The notes below the pieces were generated by a model that ran no database searches, had not been told where the DNA came from, and saw only the letters and a list, made by a program, of their open reading frames with translations. Positions 15,961 to 24,555 of a stretch of 64,000 nt of DNA are shown here, piece after piece. The DNA is from Bacillota bacterium. Lineage in GTDB: Bacteria; Bacillota; Clostridia; Lachnospirales; Lachnospiraceae. The translations under genes were made by a program, and so were the position numbers. Each line of letters opens with the position of its first letter. The stretch's first letter is position 1. The stretch is from NCBI GenBank assembly GCA_029558315.1, contig JAKQFQ010000334.1, forward strand, positions 1 through 64,000, read 5' to 3'.

Positions 15961-17436
15961 ATGGCAATCCTAAAGAATTTGGTAGAACAGCTGGATTATG
16001 AATGTTTACAGGGGGATCTCGAAATCCTGATTACATCTGTCGTATATGATTCCAGAGAAATCACAAAGGGATGTCTGTTTATCTGTATTAAAGGCACAAA
16101 ATTTGATGGACATAGTTGTATTCCGGAAGCAATAGAAAAAGAGGCGGCAGCAATTCTTTTGATGGACGATGCTGCAGTACCTGCGAATGACCTGGTGGTT
16201 CTTAAAGTCAAAGACAGCAGAGAAGCACTCGGATATGTATCTGCGGCTTTTTTTGGTCATCCGGCCGCTAAATTAAAAACAATCGGCATCACCGGAACAA
16301 AGGGAAAAACAACCACAACATATATGGTAAAATCCATTCTTGAGAATGCCGGATACCATGTTGGGCTGGTAGGAACGATAGAGATTATGACAGGGAAAAG
16401 AACGATACCGGCGAAGAATACAACCCCGGAATCGTATCTTGTGCAGGAATATTTTGCGGAAATGGTAGAAGCCGGTTGTGAAGTTGTAGTGATGGAGGTG
16501 TCTTCACAAGGGTTGATGATGCATCGGACGGCTGGTTTTACCTTCGATTACGGAATCTTTACCAATATTGAACCGGATCATATCGGACCCAATGAACATA
16601 AGGATTTTGCAGATTATCTCTCGTGTAAAGGCCGCCTGTTTCGTCAATGCAGAGTTGGAATTGTAAATGGTGACGATACACATGTTAAGTGTGTTGTTGA
16701 TGGACACACTTGTGAACTGGAAACATTTGGATTTGACAGTGACAACGATCTTGTGGCATCCAATCCGCAATTGATCAATGGCGGTAGTTATCTTGGTGTT
16801 TCCTTTAAGGTAAGTGGTTTGCAAAATCTTGAGGTAGAGGCTGATTTTCCGGGGAGATTCAGTGTCTATAATGCATTAACTGCAATTGCGATTTGCAGAC
16901 ATTTTCAGGTTTCTCAGGAGGGAATCCGGAGTGCATTAAAGTCGGCCAGGGTTAAGGGAAGAATTGAGATGGTACCGGTATCAGATGATTATACTTTGAT
17001 GATTGACTATGCACATAATGCAATGGCATTGGAGAGTTTATTAACAACGTTACTGGAGTATCATCCCAAGAGGCTGGTGTGTCTGTTTGGGTGTGGCGGT
17101 AACCGTTCCAAAATAAGACGTTATGAGATGGGAGAAGTATCCGGCAAACTTGCAGATCTTACGATTATCACATCGGATAATCCGAGAACAGAAGAACCGT
17201 TGGATATTATTCGTGATATTGTGAGTGGAATTCAGAAGACGAACGGCAATTTCGTACAGATTCCGGATCGAAAGGAAGCAATTGCCTATGCCATTGAAAA
17301 TGGTAAAAAAGGAGATATTATCGTACTGGCTGGAAAAGGACATGAGGATTACCAGGAGATTAATGGTGTGAAGTATCCAATGGACGAACGTGTGCTAATT
17401 CAGGAAATCCTGAAAGAAATGAAGGAATCAGTGTAA
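15961..17436 (+). CDS. murE: UDP-MurNAc-tripeptide synthetase, meso-diaminopimelate type
   Basis: A 491-residue Mur ligase that adds the third residue of the peptidoglycan stem. The N-terminal UMP-binding domain is at about 20-95. The ATP loop GITGTKGKTTTT (109-120) opens the central domain, with NTTPES and EVSSQGL following. The C-terminal domain contains DNPR at residues 406-409, the motif that marks meso-diaminopimelate rather than lysine enzymes. GGAGG lies before the ATG. The gene is 16 kb from the division cluster, which lacks murE, and directly abuts priA. Confidence 0.95.
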   Translation: MAILKNLVEQLDYECLQGDLEILITSVVYDSREITKGCLFICIKGTKFDGHSCIPEAIEKEAAAILLMDDAAVPANDLVVLKVKDSREALGYVSAAFFGHPAAKLKTIGITGTKGKTTTTYMVKSILENAGYHVGLVGTIEIMTGKRTIPAKNTTPESYLVQEYFAEMVEAGCEVVVMEVSSQGLMMHRTAGFTFDYGIFTNIEPDHIGPNEHKDFADYLSCKGRLFRQCRVGIVNGDDTHVKCVVDGHTCELETFGFDSDNDLVASNPQLINGGSYLGVSFKVSGLQNLEVEADFPGRFSVYNALTAIAICRHFQVSQEGIRSALKSARVKGRIEMVPVSDDYTLMIDYAHNAMALESLLTTLLEYHPKRLVCLFGCGGNRSKIRRYEMGEVSGKLADLTIITSDNPRTEEPLDIIRDIVSGIQKTNGNFVQIPDRKEAIAYAIENGKKGDIIVLAGKGHEDYQEINGVKYPMDERVLIQEILKEMKESV

Positions 17437-19680
17437 ATGCAGAGAAAATATGCCAATATTATTATAGACATTTCCCATGAAAAGCTGGATCGGCCGTTTC
17501 AATATCGAATACCGGAACCGCTGCGTCCACTTTTGATAGAGGGAATGGAGGTAACCATTCCTTTTGGTAATGGAAATAAGCAGCGTAAGGGGTATGTGTT
17601 AGAGATTACGGATCAGTTGGATTATGACGAGTCAAGACTGAAAGATATTATAGCAATCAATGATAAAGCGATTAGTATGGAAGCGAAGATTCTAACGCTT
17701 GCGGTCTGGATGAAACAACAATATGGTTCAACTCTGATTACAGCGATGAGAACAGTATTGCCGGTCAAGAAGAAAATCAAGGAGAATCAGTACAAAACGA
17801 TAGTGCTGATTGCTTCAAGGGAACAACTTGGTCAACTGATTCTTAAATGCAATCCGTATCGAAATGCTGCCAGACTTCGATTATTACAGGAACTGATGAA
17901 GCTGCAGGAGCTTCCCTATACGCTGGTTACCGGCAAATTAAATGTATCACCGGCGGTAATCAGATCACTCGAGAAGCAGGAAGCAATTGAAATCAAAACT
18001 ACAAGGGAGTACCGTAATCCAACGGTTCAAAATGTCTCTATACAGCAACCACTCATCCTGTCAGAGGAGCAGCAGCAGGCTGTGATGGGAATCCGGCAAG
18101 TCCTGCAACAGGAGTATCCTGGTGTTGCATTGCTTCATGGAATTACAGGAAGTGGAAAGACAGAAGTCTATATTGAACTGATTATGGGGGTAATCAGGGA
18201 GGGGAAACAGGCGATTGTACTGATCCCCGAGATTGCACTGACTTTTCAGACACTGATGCGTTTTTATGAACGTTTTGGAGACCGTGTCTCAGTCCTGCAT
18301 TCGAAGCTGTCGGATGGAGAGCGATTTGATCAGTATGAAAGAGCCAGAAACGGACTGCTGGATATTATGATAGGACCAAGGTCTGCATTATTTACTCCTT
18401 TTAATAACTTAGGACTCATCATCATAGATGAAGAGCACGAAGGAACTTACAAAAGCGAGAAAATGCCGAAATATCATGCCAGAGAAGTGGCTGAGTATAT
18501 TGCACATAAGGAGCATGCCGGTATGGTACTTGGATCTGCAACACCATCGCTTGAGTCATATTATAAAGCGAAGAATGGACAATATCATTTATATGAACTT
18601 CATAAAAGATATGCGGATGCTGTGCTTCCAACCACTTATATCATTGATATGAGGGAAGAGTTAAAAAGCGGAAATAAAAGCTTCTTTTCCGGGAAATTAA
18701 AGGAATTACTGACAGAGCGTCTTCTGCATGGGGAACAGACAATGCTCTTTATTAATCGAAGAGGTTACGCGGGATTTGTTTCCTGCAGAGAATGTGGATA
18801 TGTGGTAAAATGTCCTCATTGTGATGTGTCCATGTCGCAACACAGGAATGGAAAACTAATCTGTCATTATTGTGGATATGAGCAACCTATGGTTACCTCC
18901 TGCCCGGATTGCGGCTCCAAATACATTGCCGGTTTTCGTGCCGGAACGGAACGGATTGAACAGGAACTTAAAAAAGAGTACCCATCCATCCAGATTCTGC
19001 GTATGGATGCAGATACGACGAAGAATCGGGATGATTACGAGAGAATTCTTTCCGCATTTGCCAATGGAGAAGCGGATGTTTTGATCGGAACACAGATGAT
19101 TGTCAAAGGACATGATTTTCCAAATGTTACTTTAGTAGGAGCAATTGCAGCTGATTTATCGCTTAATGCAAGTGACTATCATGCAGCAGAACGAACCTTT
19201 CAGTTACTGACACAGGCAGCAGGAAGAGCCGGACGTGGACAAAAGCGAGGCGAAGTGGTCATACAGACTTATCAACCAAAGCATTACAGTATCGTGCATG
19301 CCGCGAGTCAGGATTATCAAAGTTTTTATGAAGAAGAGATAGGATATCGTATGCTTGCCGACTACCCGCCGGTATTTCATATGCTTGCGGTGCAAATCTT
19401 TTCAAAGACCGAGCAGGAAGGAAATGAGGTAGCAAAGCGCATTGTGACAGGATTAAAGCTAAAGATGCAGCAGGCGAATGCAAGAATCATTGGTCCCGCT
19501 CCGGCTGTGATATCAAAGATTAAGGATATTTACCGAACGGTATTTTATATCAAGCATGAGGAGAATACAACACTGATTCATGCAAAGGACTGGATTGAGC
19601 AGAACATATTGCCGAAGAATGGAGAAAAAACCATCTCTTATGAGGTGCAATTTGATTTTGATCCGGTAAACATGTTTTAG
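17437..19680 (+). CDS. priA: Primosomal replication helicase PriA
   Basis: A 747-residue replication-restart helicase. The N-terminal DNA-binding region starts KYANIIIDISHEKLDRPFQY. The helicase has Walker A GITGSGKTEVYIEL at about 234-247 and the Walker B IIIDEEHEGTYKS at about 329. Eight cysteines in four CxxC pairs between about 450 and 500 (CRECGY, CPHCD, CHYCGY, CPDCG) form the zinc-binding insertion typical of PriA. Motifs V and VI (GTQMIVKGHDFPNVTLVG, TQAAGRAGRG) follow. It starts directly after the murE stop. Confidence 0.96.
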   Translation: MQRKYANIIIDISHEKLDRPFQYRIPEPLRPLLIEGMEVTIPFGNGNKQRKGYVLEITDQLDYDESRLKDIIAINDKAISMEAKILTLAVWMKQQYGSTLITAMRTVLPVKKKIKENQYKTIVLIASREQLGQLILKCNPYRNAARLRLLQELMKLQELPYTLVTGKLNVSPAVIRSLEKQEAIEIKTTREYRNPTVQNVSIQQPLILSEEQQQAVMGIRQVLQQEYPGVALLHGITGSGKTEVYIELIMGVIREGKQAIVLIPEIALTFQTLMRFYERFGDRVSVLHSKLSDGERFDQYERARNGLLDIMIGPRSALFTPFNNLGLIIIDEEHEGTYKSEKMPKYHAREVAEYIAHKEHAGMVLGSATPSLESYYKAKNGQYHLYELHKRYADAVLPTTYIIDMREELKSGNKSFFSGKLKELLTERLLHGEQTMLFINRRGYAGFVSCRECGYVVKCPHCDVSMSQHRNGKLICHYCGYEQPMVTSCPDCGSKYIAGFRAGTERIEQELKKEYPSIQILRMDADTTKNRDDYERILSAFANGEADVLIGTQMIVKGHDFPNVTLVGAIAADLSLNASDYHAAERTFQLLTQAAGRAGRGQKRGEVVIQTYQPKHYSIVHAASQDYQSFYEEEIGYRMLADYPPVFHMLAVQIFSKTEQEGNEVAKRIVTGLKLKMQQANARIIGPAPAVISKIKDIYRTVFYIKHEENTTLIHAKDWIEQNILPKNGEKTISYEVQFDFDPVNMF

Positions 19681-19706
19681 AATTATTACTTTTGGAGGAA
19701 GAGAAA

Positions 19707-20207
19707 ATGGCATTAAGAAATATCAGAAAAATGGGAGATGAAGTTTTGGGTAAAGTCTGCAGACCGGTTACAGAGATGACACCAAGAATCAAAGAACTGA
19801 TTGATGATATGTTTGAGACAATGTATGAGGAGAACGGGGTTGGACTTGCAGCACCACAGGTCGGCGTAGTAAAGAGAATTGTGGTAATTGATGTTGGAGA
19901 ACAACCCATTGTAATGATAAATCCCAGAATTGTGGAGTCAAGCGGTGAACAGACAGACTATGAAGGTTGTTTAAGTGTACCCGGAAAGTCCGGTATTGTT
20001 ACCAGACCTTCTTATGTAAAAGTAATTGCATTGGACGAGGATATGAAGGAAGTGACAATTGAAGGAAAGGATTTTCTGGCAAGAGCGATTTGCCATGAGC
20101 TGGATCATCTGGATGGTCATCTGTATGTGGAAAAGGTGGAAGGTGATTTGGTGGATAATCAGTCACCGGAAGAAGATGACGACGAATATGAGGACGATGT
20201 TGAATAG
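19707..20207 (+). CDS. def: Peptide deformylase
   Basis: A 166-residue metalloenzyme removing the formyl group from new proteins. The three family motifs are complete: GVGLAAPQVG (44-53), EGCLSVPG with metal ligand C88, and HELDH with H130 and H134 and the catalytic E131. The ATG at 19707 has TGGAGGAAGAG just upstream. A TTG 15 bases earlier sits before that site and is rejected. The acidic C-terminal tail (EEDDDEYEDDVE) is unusual but tolerable. It is followed 13 bases later by fmt, the opposing step in formylation. Confidence 0.96.
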   Translation: MALRNIRKMGDEVLGKVCRPVTEMTPRIKELIDDMFETMYEENGVGLAAPQVGVVKRIVVIDVGEQPIVMINPRIVESSGEQTDYEGCLSVPGKSGIVTRPSYVKVIALDEDMKEVTIEGKDFLARAICHELDHLDGHLYVEKVEGDLVDNQSPEEDDDEYEDDVE

Positions 20208-20220
20208 AGAGGTCAATTGA

Positions 20221-21159
20221 ATGAAAGTTATATTTATGGGAACACCTGATTTTGCTGTGGGAGCATTAGAAGCTATTCTTGCCGCCGGTCATGAAGTGAC
20301 GGCAGTGGTTACGCAGCCGGATCGGCAAAAGGGAAGAGGTAAAGAACTGCAGTGTTGCCCGGTGAAGGAATGTGCAGTGAAACATGGACTGACTGTTTTC
20401 CAGCCGGAGAGAATCAAGAGAGCGGAAGCGATCGAGCAATTAAGAACTTATCCGGCAGATATTTTCGTGGTAGCAGCTTTTGGGCAGATTCTTTCCGAGG
20501 AAATATTATCAATGCCAAAGTATGGATGTGTCAATATTCATGCATCTTTGTTACCCAAATATCGTGGCGCGGCTCCAATTCAATGGGCGGTAATCAACGG
20601 GGATGAAGAATCCGGTGTGACAATTATGCAGATGGATGCAGGAATTGATACCGGTGATATTTTGGCACAGGAACGCATTAAGCTTAATCCCAAAGAAACA
20701 GGAGAAAGTCTTTTTGAACGTCTGTCACACATCGGAGCATCTTTGCTTGTAGCTACGCTGCAAAAGATTGAAAATGGTGCAGTTACACCAATGAAACAGA
20801 ATGCGGATGAAAGCTGCTATGCAGCTATGTTAACCAAGGAAAGCGGAAAGATTGACTGGAGAAAATCAAACGTTGTATTAGAACGCCTGATTAGGGGGCT
20901 GAATTCCTGGCCAAGTGCATATACCTGCTTTCATGGTAAGGTGATGAAACTATGGGACGCAGACTGTGTTTCATTAAAACAGGATAAGGCGCCGGGAACC
21001 ATAGTGGAAGTCAACAGGGATAGTGTTGTGGTTGCCTGTGGACAAGGGGCGTTAAAACTCAATGAAATCCAGCTTGCAGGAAAAAAGAGAATGTATGTGA
21101 AAGATTTCCTGCTGGGATATCATTTGAGCCCGGGTGAATTATTCGGAACGCAGGAATAG
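20221..21159 (+). CDS. fmt: Methionyl-tRNA formyltransferase
   Basis: A 312-residue enzyme that formylates initiator Met-tRNA with 10-formyl-tetrahydrofolate. It shows the N-terminal MKVIFMGTPDFAV fold start, NIHASLLPKYRGAAPIQWA (from about 106), and DTGDIL downstream. The C-terminal OB-like domain (about 210-305) is present. AGAGGTCAATT precedes the ATG. Paired with def as in most bacteria. Confidence 0.96.
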   Translation: MKVIFMGTPDFAVGALEAILAAGHEVTAVVTQPDRQKGRGKELQCCPVKECAVKHGLTVFQPERIKRAEAIEQLRTYPADIFVVAAFGQILSEEILSMPKYGCVNIHASLLPKYRGAAPIQWAVINGDEESGVTIMQMDAGIDTGDILAQERIKLNPKETGESLFERLSHIGASLLVATLQKIENGAVTPMKQNADESCYAAMLTKESGKIDWRKSNVVLERLIRGLNSWPSAYTCFHGKVMKLWDADCVSLKQDKAPGTIVEVNRDSVVVACGQGALKLNEIQLAGKKRMYVKDFLLGYHLSPGELFGTQE

Positions 21160-21169
21160 CGAAGGGAGA

Positions 21170-21352
21170 AAACCGATAGAGTTTGATGCATCCAGAAGAG
21201 CAATTGCGCTTACTGAAAAATATGGTATTCTGCAAACCTCTGAGATGGGCTACTGTAAGAAGGTTCTATCGGCAGCAGCGATGACCTATGTAGCAACAAC
21301 AGCAGTATCAGTACTTCAACTATTGAGATATATTTCGATTAATAGAGACTAA
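21170..21352 (+). pseudogene. C-terminal remnant of a YugP-like zinc metallopeptidase
   Basis: Between fmt and rsmB a frame reads PIEFDASRRAIALTEKYGIL, then GYCKKVLSAAAMTYVATTAV and a hydrophobic end SVLQLLRYI, closing at 21352. This is the C-terminal part of the YugP-type membrane metallopeptidase, which often occupies this slot between fmt and rsmB. The HExxH part and upstream membrane helices, some 170 residues, are missing. The frame is open back into fmt with no start or ribosome site of its own. I read it as the stub left by an internal deletion. Confidence 0.72.
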
Positions 21353-21365
21353 CGGGAGAACAACG

Positions 21366-22751
21366 GTGGCAAAAGGAAAAGCAACAGAAACCAGGGCAAT
21401 CGTATTAGAAATCCTTCTATCTTTGCGTGATGATACGCAGAAGGTAAATGTGATTCTTCGGGATGTTCTGAAAAAATACGATTATATGGATGCCAGAGAT
21501 AAAGCATTTATTAAGAGACTGACAGAGGGATGCGTTGAACAGCAGATTTTGTTGGATTATGTAATTAACTGTTATTCCAAAACCAAAACAAATAAAATGA
21601 AACCTGTGATTCTGACAGCACTTCGAATGGGAACCTATCAGATTCTTAAGATGAATTCAGTGCCGGATTCTGCGGCCTGTAATGAAACGGTCAATCTTGT
21701 GGTGTCCAAAGGTTTGCAGGGTCTGCGTGGATTTGTAAATGGAGTTATGCGAAGCATTGCAAGAGGTAAGGATACGATAGTGTGGCCAGAGGAAAACAAT
21801 GAAGTTCAGTATCTTAGCGTTATTTACTCTATGCCGGAATGGATCGTAGAAATGTGGCTTGCACGATTTGGACGTGAGTTAACAGAGAAGATACTATCAA
21901 GAATGCAGGAAACTTCCAGCCTGACAGTGAGAATTAGTGAACACTTATCTCAGACAGAACGTGATGCGCTGGTTGCTTCTTGGAAGGAAAGCGGGATGGA
22001 ACCGCTACAGCATCCATATTACGAAAATGCTTATAGATTGAAGCATGCAGAAGGAATGGAACGGGTGTCTGGATTTGTTGAGGGAAAAGTGACCGTGCAG
22101 GATGCGAGTTCTATTCTTGCCGTCAAACTCGCCGGAATAGGTTCCAATGATCTGGTGTTGGATGTATGTGCAGCGCCGGGGGGAAAGAGTATGTTTGCAG
22201 CAGAACTATCTGGTAATCAGGGCAAGGTAATTGCACGGGATCTGACAGAAAGTAAGACTGCTTTAATTGAGGAAAATGTTCATCGACAAGGTCTGGATAA
22301 TATAGAGGTTCAAATACGGGATGCGAAGGATTTGGATGAATCAATGATTGGAAGGGCGGATGTGGTTATTGCTGATTTACCATGCTCAGGACTGGGGGTT
22401 ATGGGAAGAAAAGCAGATATCAGATATCATTGCAGTATAGAAGCAATCCGGGAACTGGCACAGCTCCAAAGGCAGATTCTTACAGTAGTTCAGAATTATG
22501 TCAAACCTGGAGGAATCCTGATGTATAGTACCTGTACCATAAGTGAAGAGGAGAATGAGGAGAATCGAAGCTGGTTTCTAGAGCATTTTCCTTTCCGGGC
22601 AGAATCGGTTGAGGAGTTCTTACCCGAGGAACAAAGGGAGATAACTGATAAACAGGGATATCGTCAGTTATTACCGGGGATTCATGAATGTGATGGATTT
22701 TTCTTTGCAAAATTCCGTAGAATGGCGGTGACAAATGATGAAAGATCTTAA
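21366..22751 (+). CDS. rsmB: 16S rRNA m5C967 methyltransferase RsmB
   Basis: A 461-residue enzyme. The NusB-like RNA-binding domain covers about residues 1-145. A Rossmann methyltransferase follows, with the SAM loop VCAAPGGKS at about 265-273, the motif IV cysteine in DLPCSGLG (about 336-343), and the motif VI catalytic cysteine in MYSTCTISEEENEEN. Start is GTG with a modest GGGAG upstream. The gene overlaps rlmN by 17 bases, so two rRNA methylases are coupled. Confidence 0.93.
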   Translation: MAKGKATETRAIVLEILLSLRDDTQKVNVILRDVLKKYDYMDARDKAFIKRLTEGCVEQQILLDYVINCYSKTKTNKMKPVILTALRMGTYQILKMNSVPDSAACNETVNLVVSKGLQGLRGFVNGVMRSIARGKDTIVWPEENNEVQYLSVIYSMPEWIVEMWLARFGRELTEKILSRMQETSSLTVRISEHLSQTERDALVASWKESGMEPLQHPYYENAYRLKHAEGMERVSGFVEGKVTVQDASSILAVKLAGIGSNDLVLDVCAAPGGKSMFAAELSGNQGKVIARDLTESKTALIEENVHRQGLDNIEVQIRDAKDLDESMIGRADVVIADLPCSGLGVMGRKADIRYHCSIEAIRELAQLQRQILTVVQNYVKPGGILMYSTCTISEEENEENRSWFLEHFPFRAESVEEFLPEEQREITDKQGYRQLLPGIHECDGFFFAKFRRMAVTNDERS

Positions 22752-23787
22752 GGCATTTACACTTGAGCAGCTTTTGGAAGAAATGAGAACAATTGGAGAA
22801 AAAACATTTCGTGCCAAACAGATCTATGAGTGGAGTCATCAGAAGCTGGCACGTAGTTATGATGAAATGACCAATATTTCGGCATCATTAAAGGAACGAC
22901 TGCGTGAGAATTATTCATTTGTACAATTATCTGTCGTCAGGATGCAGGAATCACAACTCGACAAAACGCGCAAATATCTATTTGCATTGCCGGATGGACA
23001 TATGGTGGAGACGGTATGGATGAAATATCATCATGGCAATTCGGTATGTATTTCCTCGCAGGTAGGCTGCAGAATGGGCTGCCGATTCTGTGCATCGACC
23101 CTGGATGGCCTGGCGCGATCATTGAGTGCATCAGAAATGCTGGAACAGATTTATGAAGTAACCAGACAGACAGGGGAACGTGTTTCGAATGTAGTTGTAA
23201 TGGGAACCGGAGAACCATTGGATAATTATGATAATCTATTACAGTTTTTAAGAATGCTGACAGATGAGTTTGGACTTCACATCAGCCAGCGCAATGTGAC
23301 GGTCTCAACCTGTGGACTGGTTCCAAAGATGCGCGAACTTGCGAAGGAGCATTTACAGATTACACTGGCACTTTCGCTTCATGCGACCTTAGATGAGAGA
23401 AGAAAAGAAATTATGCCAATCGCTAATACGTATACAATCGCGCAACTGATGGAAGCCTGTGCATATTATTTTGAACAGACCGGACGGCGAATTACCTTTG
23501 AGTACTCTTTGATTGGTGGAGTCAATGACAGTGAACAGGAAGCAGAACGATTGGCTGAGCTTGCAGCACCGCTCAATTGTCATGTTAACCTGATTCCAAT
23601 TAACCCGGTAAAAGAAAGAGAATACAAGGAATCGTCAAGAGCAAGCGTATTGGCGTTCAAAAATAAACTTGAAAAAAAACAAATAAATGTTACTATAAGA
23701 AGGGAAATGGGGAGAGATATCGACGGAGCCTGCGGACAGTTGAGGCGGCAGTATGTCCACAAACAGGAAGAACAACAGGCTGAATAG
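22735..23787 (+). CDS. rlmN: 23S rRNA A2503 / tRNA A37 C2-methyltransferase RlmN
   Basis: A 350-residue radical-SAM methylase. The cluster ligands are in GCRMGCRFCAS (C112, C116, C119). Downstream are VVMGTGEPLDNYDN and SLHATLDERRKEIMP, as usual for RlmN. The C-terminal CGQLRRQ includes the cysteine that forms the covalent RNA intermediate. There are tandem ATGs (22735 and 22738) inside the rsmB end; either could be used. Confidence 0.95.
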   Translation: MMKDLKAFTLEQLLEEMRTIGEKTFRAKQIYEWSHQKLARSYDEMTNISASLKERLRENYSFVQLSVVRMQESQLDKTRKYLFALPDGHMVETVWMKYHHGNSVCISSQVGCRMGCRFCASTLDGLARSLSASEMLEQIYEVTRQTGERVSNVVVMGTGEPLDNYDNLLQFLRMLTDEFGLHISQRNVTVSTCGLVPKMRELAKEHLQITLALSLHATLDERRKEIMPIANTYTIAQLMEACAYYFEQTGRRITFEYSLIGGVNDSEQEAERLAELAAPLNCHVNLIPINPVKEREYKESSRASVLAFKNKLEKKQINVTIRREMGRDIDGACGQLRRQYVHKQEEQQAE

Positions 23788-23808
23788 AGCTCTACTATAG
23801 GAGGAACA

Positions 23809-24552
23809 ATGCGGGTTACTTCATATTCCATAACGGATATCGGGAAGCAAAGACAATTGAATCAGGATTATGTATTTACTTCACAAGTGCCGATGGGAAC
23901 CCTTCCGAATCTGTTCATTGTAGCAGACGGAATGGGAGGACATAAAGCAGGAGAATATGCATCGAAGTGTGCAGTTGAAACCATAGTGGATGATGTAAAT
24001 CTTTCCACAGAAAAGAGCGTAATTAAAGTCCTATCCGGGGCGATTCGACATGCTAATGAACGAATACGACAGGTATCGAGTCAGGATGACAACTATCAGG
24101 GCATGGGTACAACACTGGTGGTTGCTGCATTTGATGGAAAAGAAATGTATGTGGCCAATGTAGGAGACAGCAGATTGTATCTTCTTCACGATGGTCTAAG
24201 ACAGGTGACAACAGACCATTCCCTTGTGGAAGAAATGGTAAGAATTGGAGAACTGGAGCGGGAAAAAGCCAGAAATCATCCGGATAAGAATATTATTACA
24301 AGAGCAATCGGAGTTGTTGAGGTAGTCGATGTTGATTTCTTCGAGTTGGATGATTTGAAAGAAGGAGACATCATTTTGATGTGTTCTGATGGTTTATCCA
24401 ACATGCTCGATGACAATGAACTGGAGAGAATTGTTGGTGGTGCGGGCACCCTGGAGGAAAAGGCAAAGAGACTGATAGCAGCAGCCAACCTGAATGGTGG
24501 CAGAGATAATATTGCTGTAATTTTGATTGAACTGTTATTAGATGAGGAGTAA
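23809..24552 (+). CDS. stp: PP2C-family Ser/Thr phosphatase (Stp/PrpC)
   Basis: A 247-residue PPM phosphatase that reverses PrkC phosphorylation. Metal motifs: the start region DIGKQRQLNQDY, VADGMGGH (aspartate and glycines for the two Mn/Mg ions), GMGTTLVVA, MCSDGLSNML and GGRDNIAVIL with the last metal aspartate. TAGGAGGAAC precedes the ATG. It is three bases from the kinase gene, the standard phosphatase-kinase pair. Confidence 0.94.
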   Translation: MRVTSYSITDIGKQRQLNQDYVFTSQVPMGTLPNLFIVADGMGGHKAGEYASKCAVETIVDDVNLSTEKSVIKVLSGAIRHANERIRQVSSQDDNYQGMGTTLVVAAFDGKEMYVANVGDSRLYLLHDGLRQVTTDHSLVEEMVRIGELEREKARNHPDKNIITRAIGVVEVVDVDFFELDDLKEGDIILMCSDGLSNMLDDNELERIVGGAGTLEEKAKRLIAAANLNGGRDNIAVILIELLLDEE

Positions 24553-24555
24553 TAG

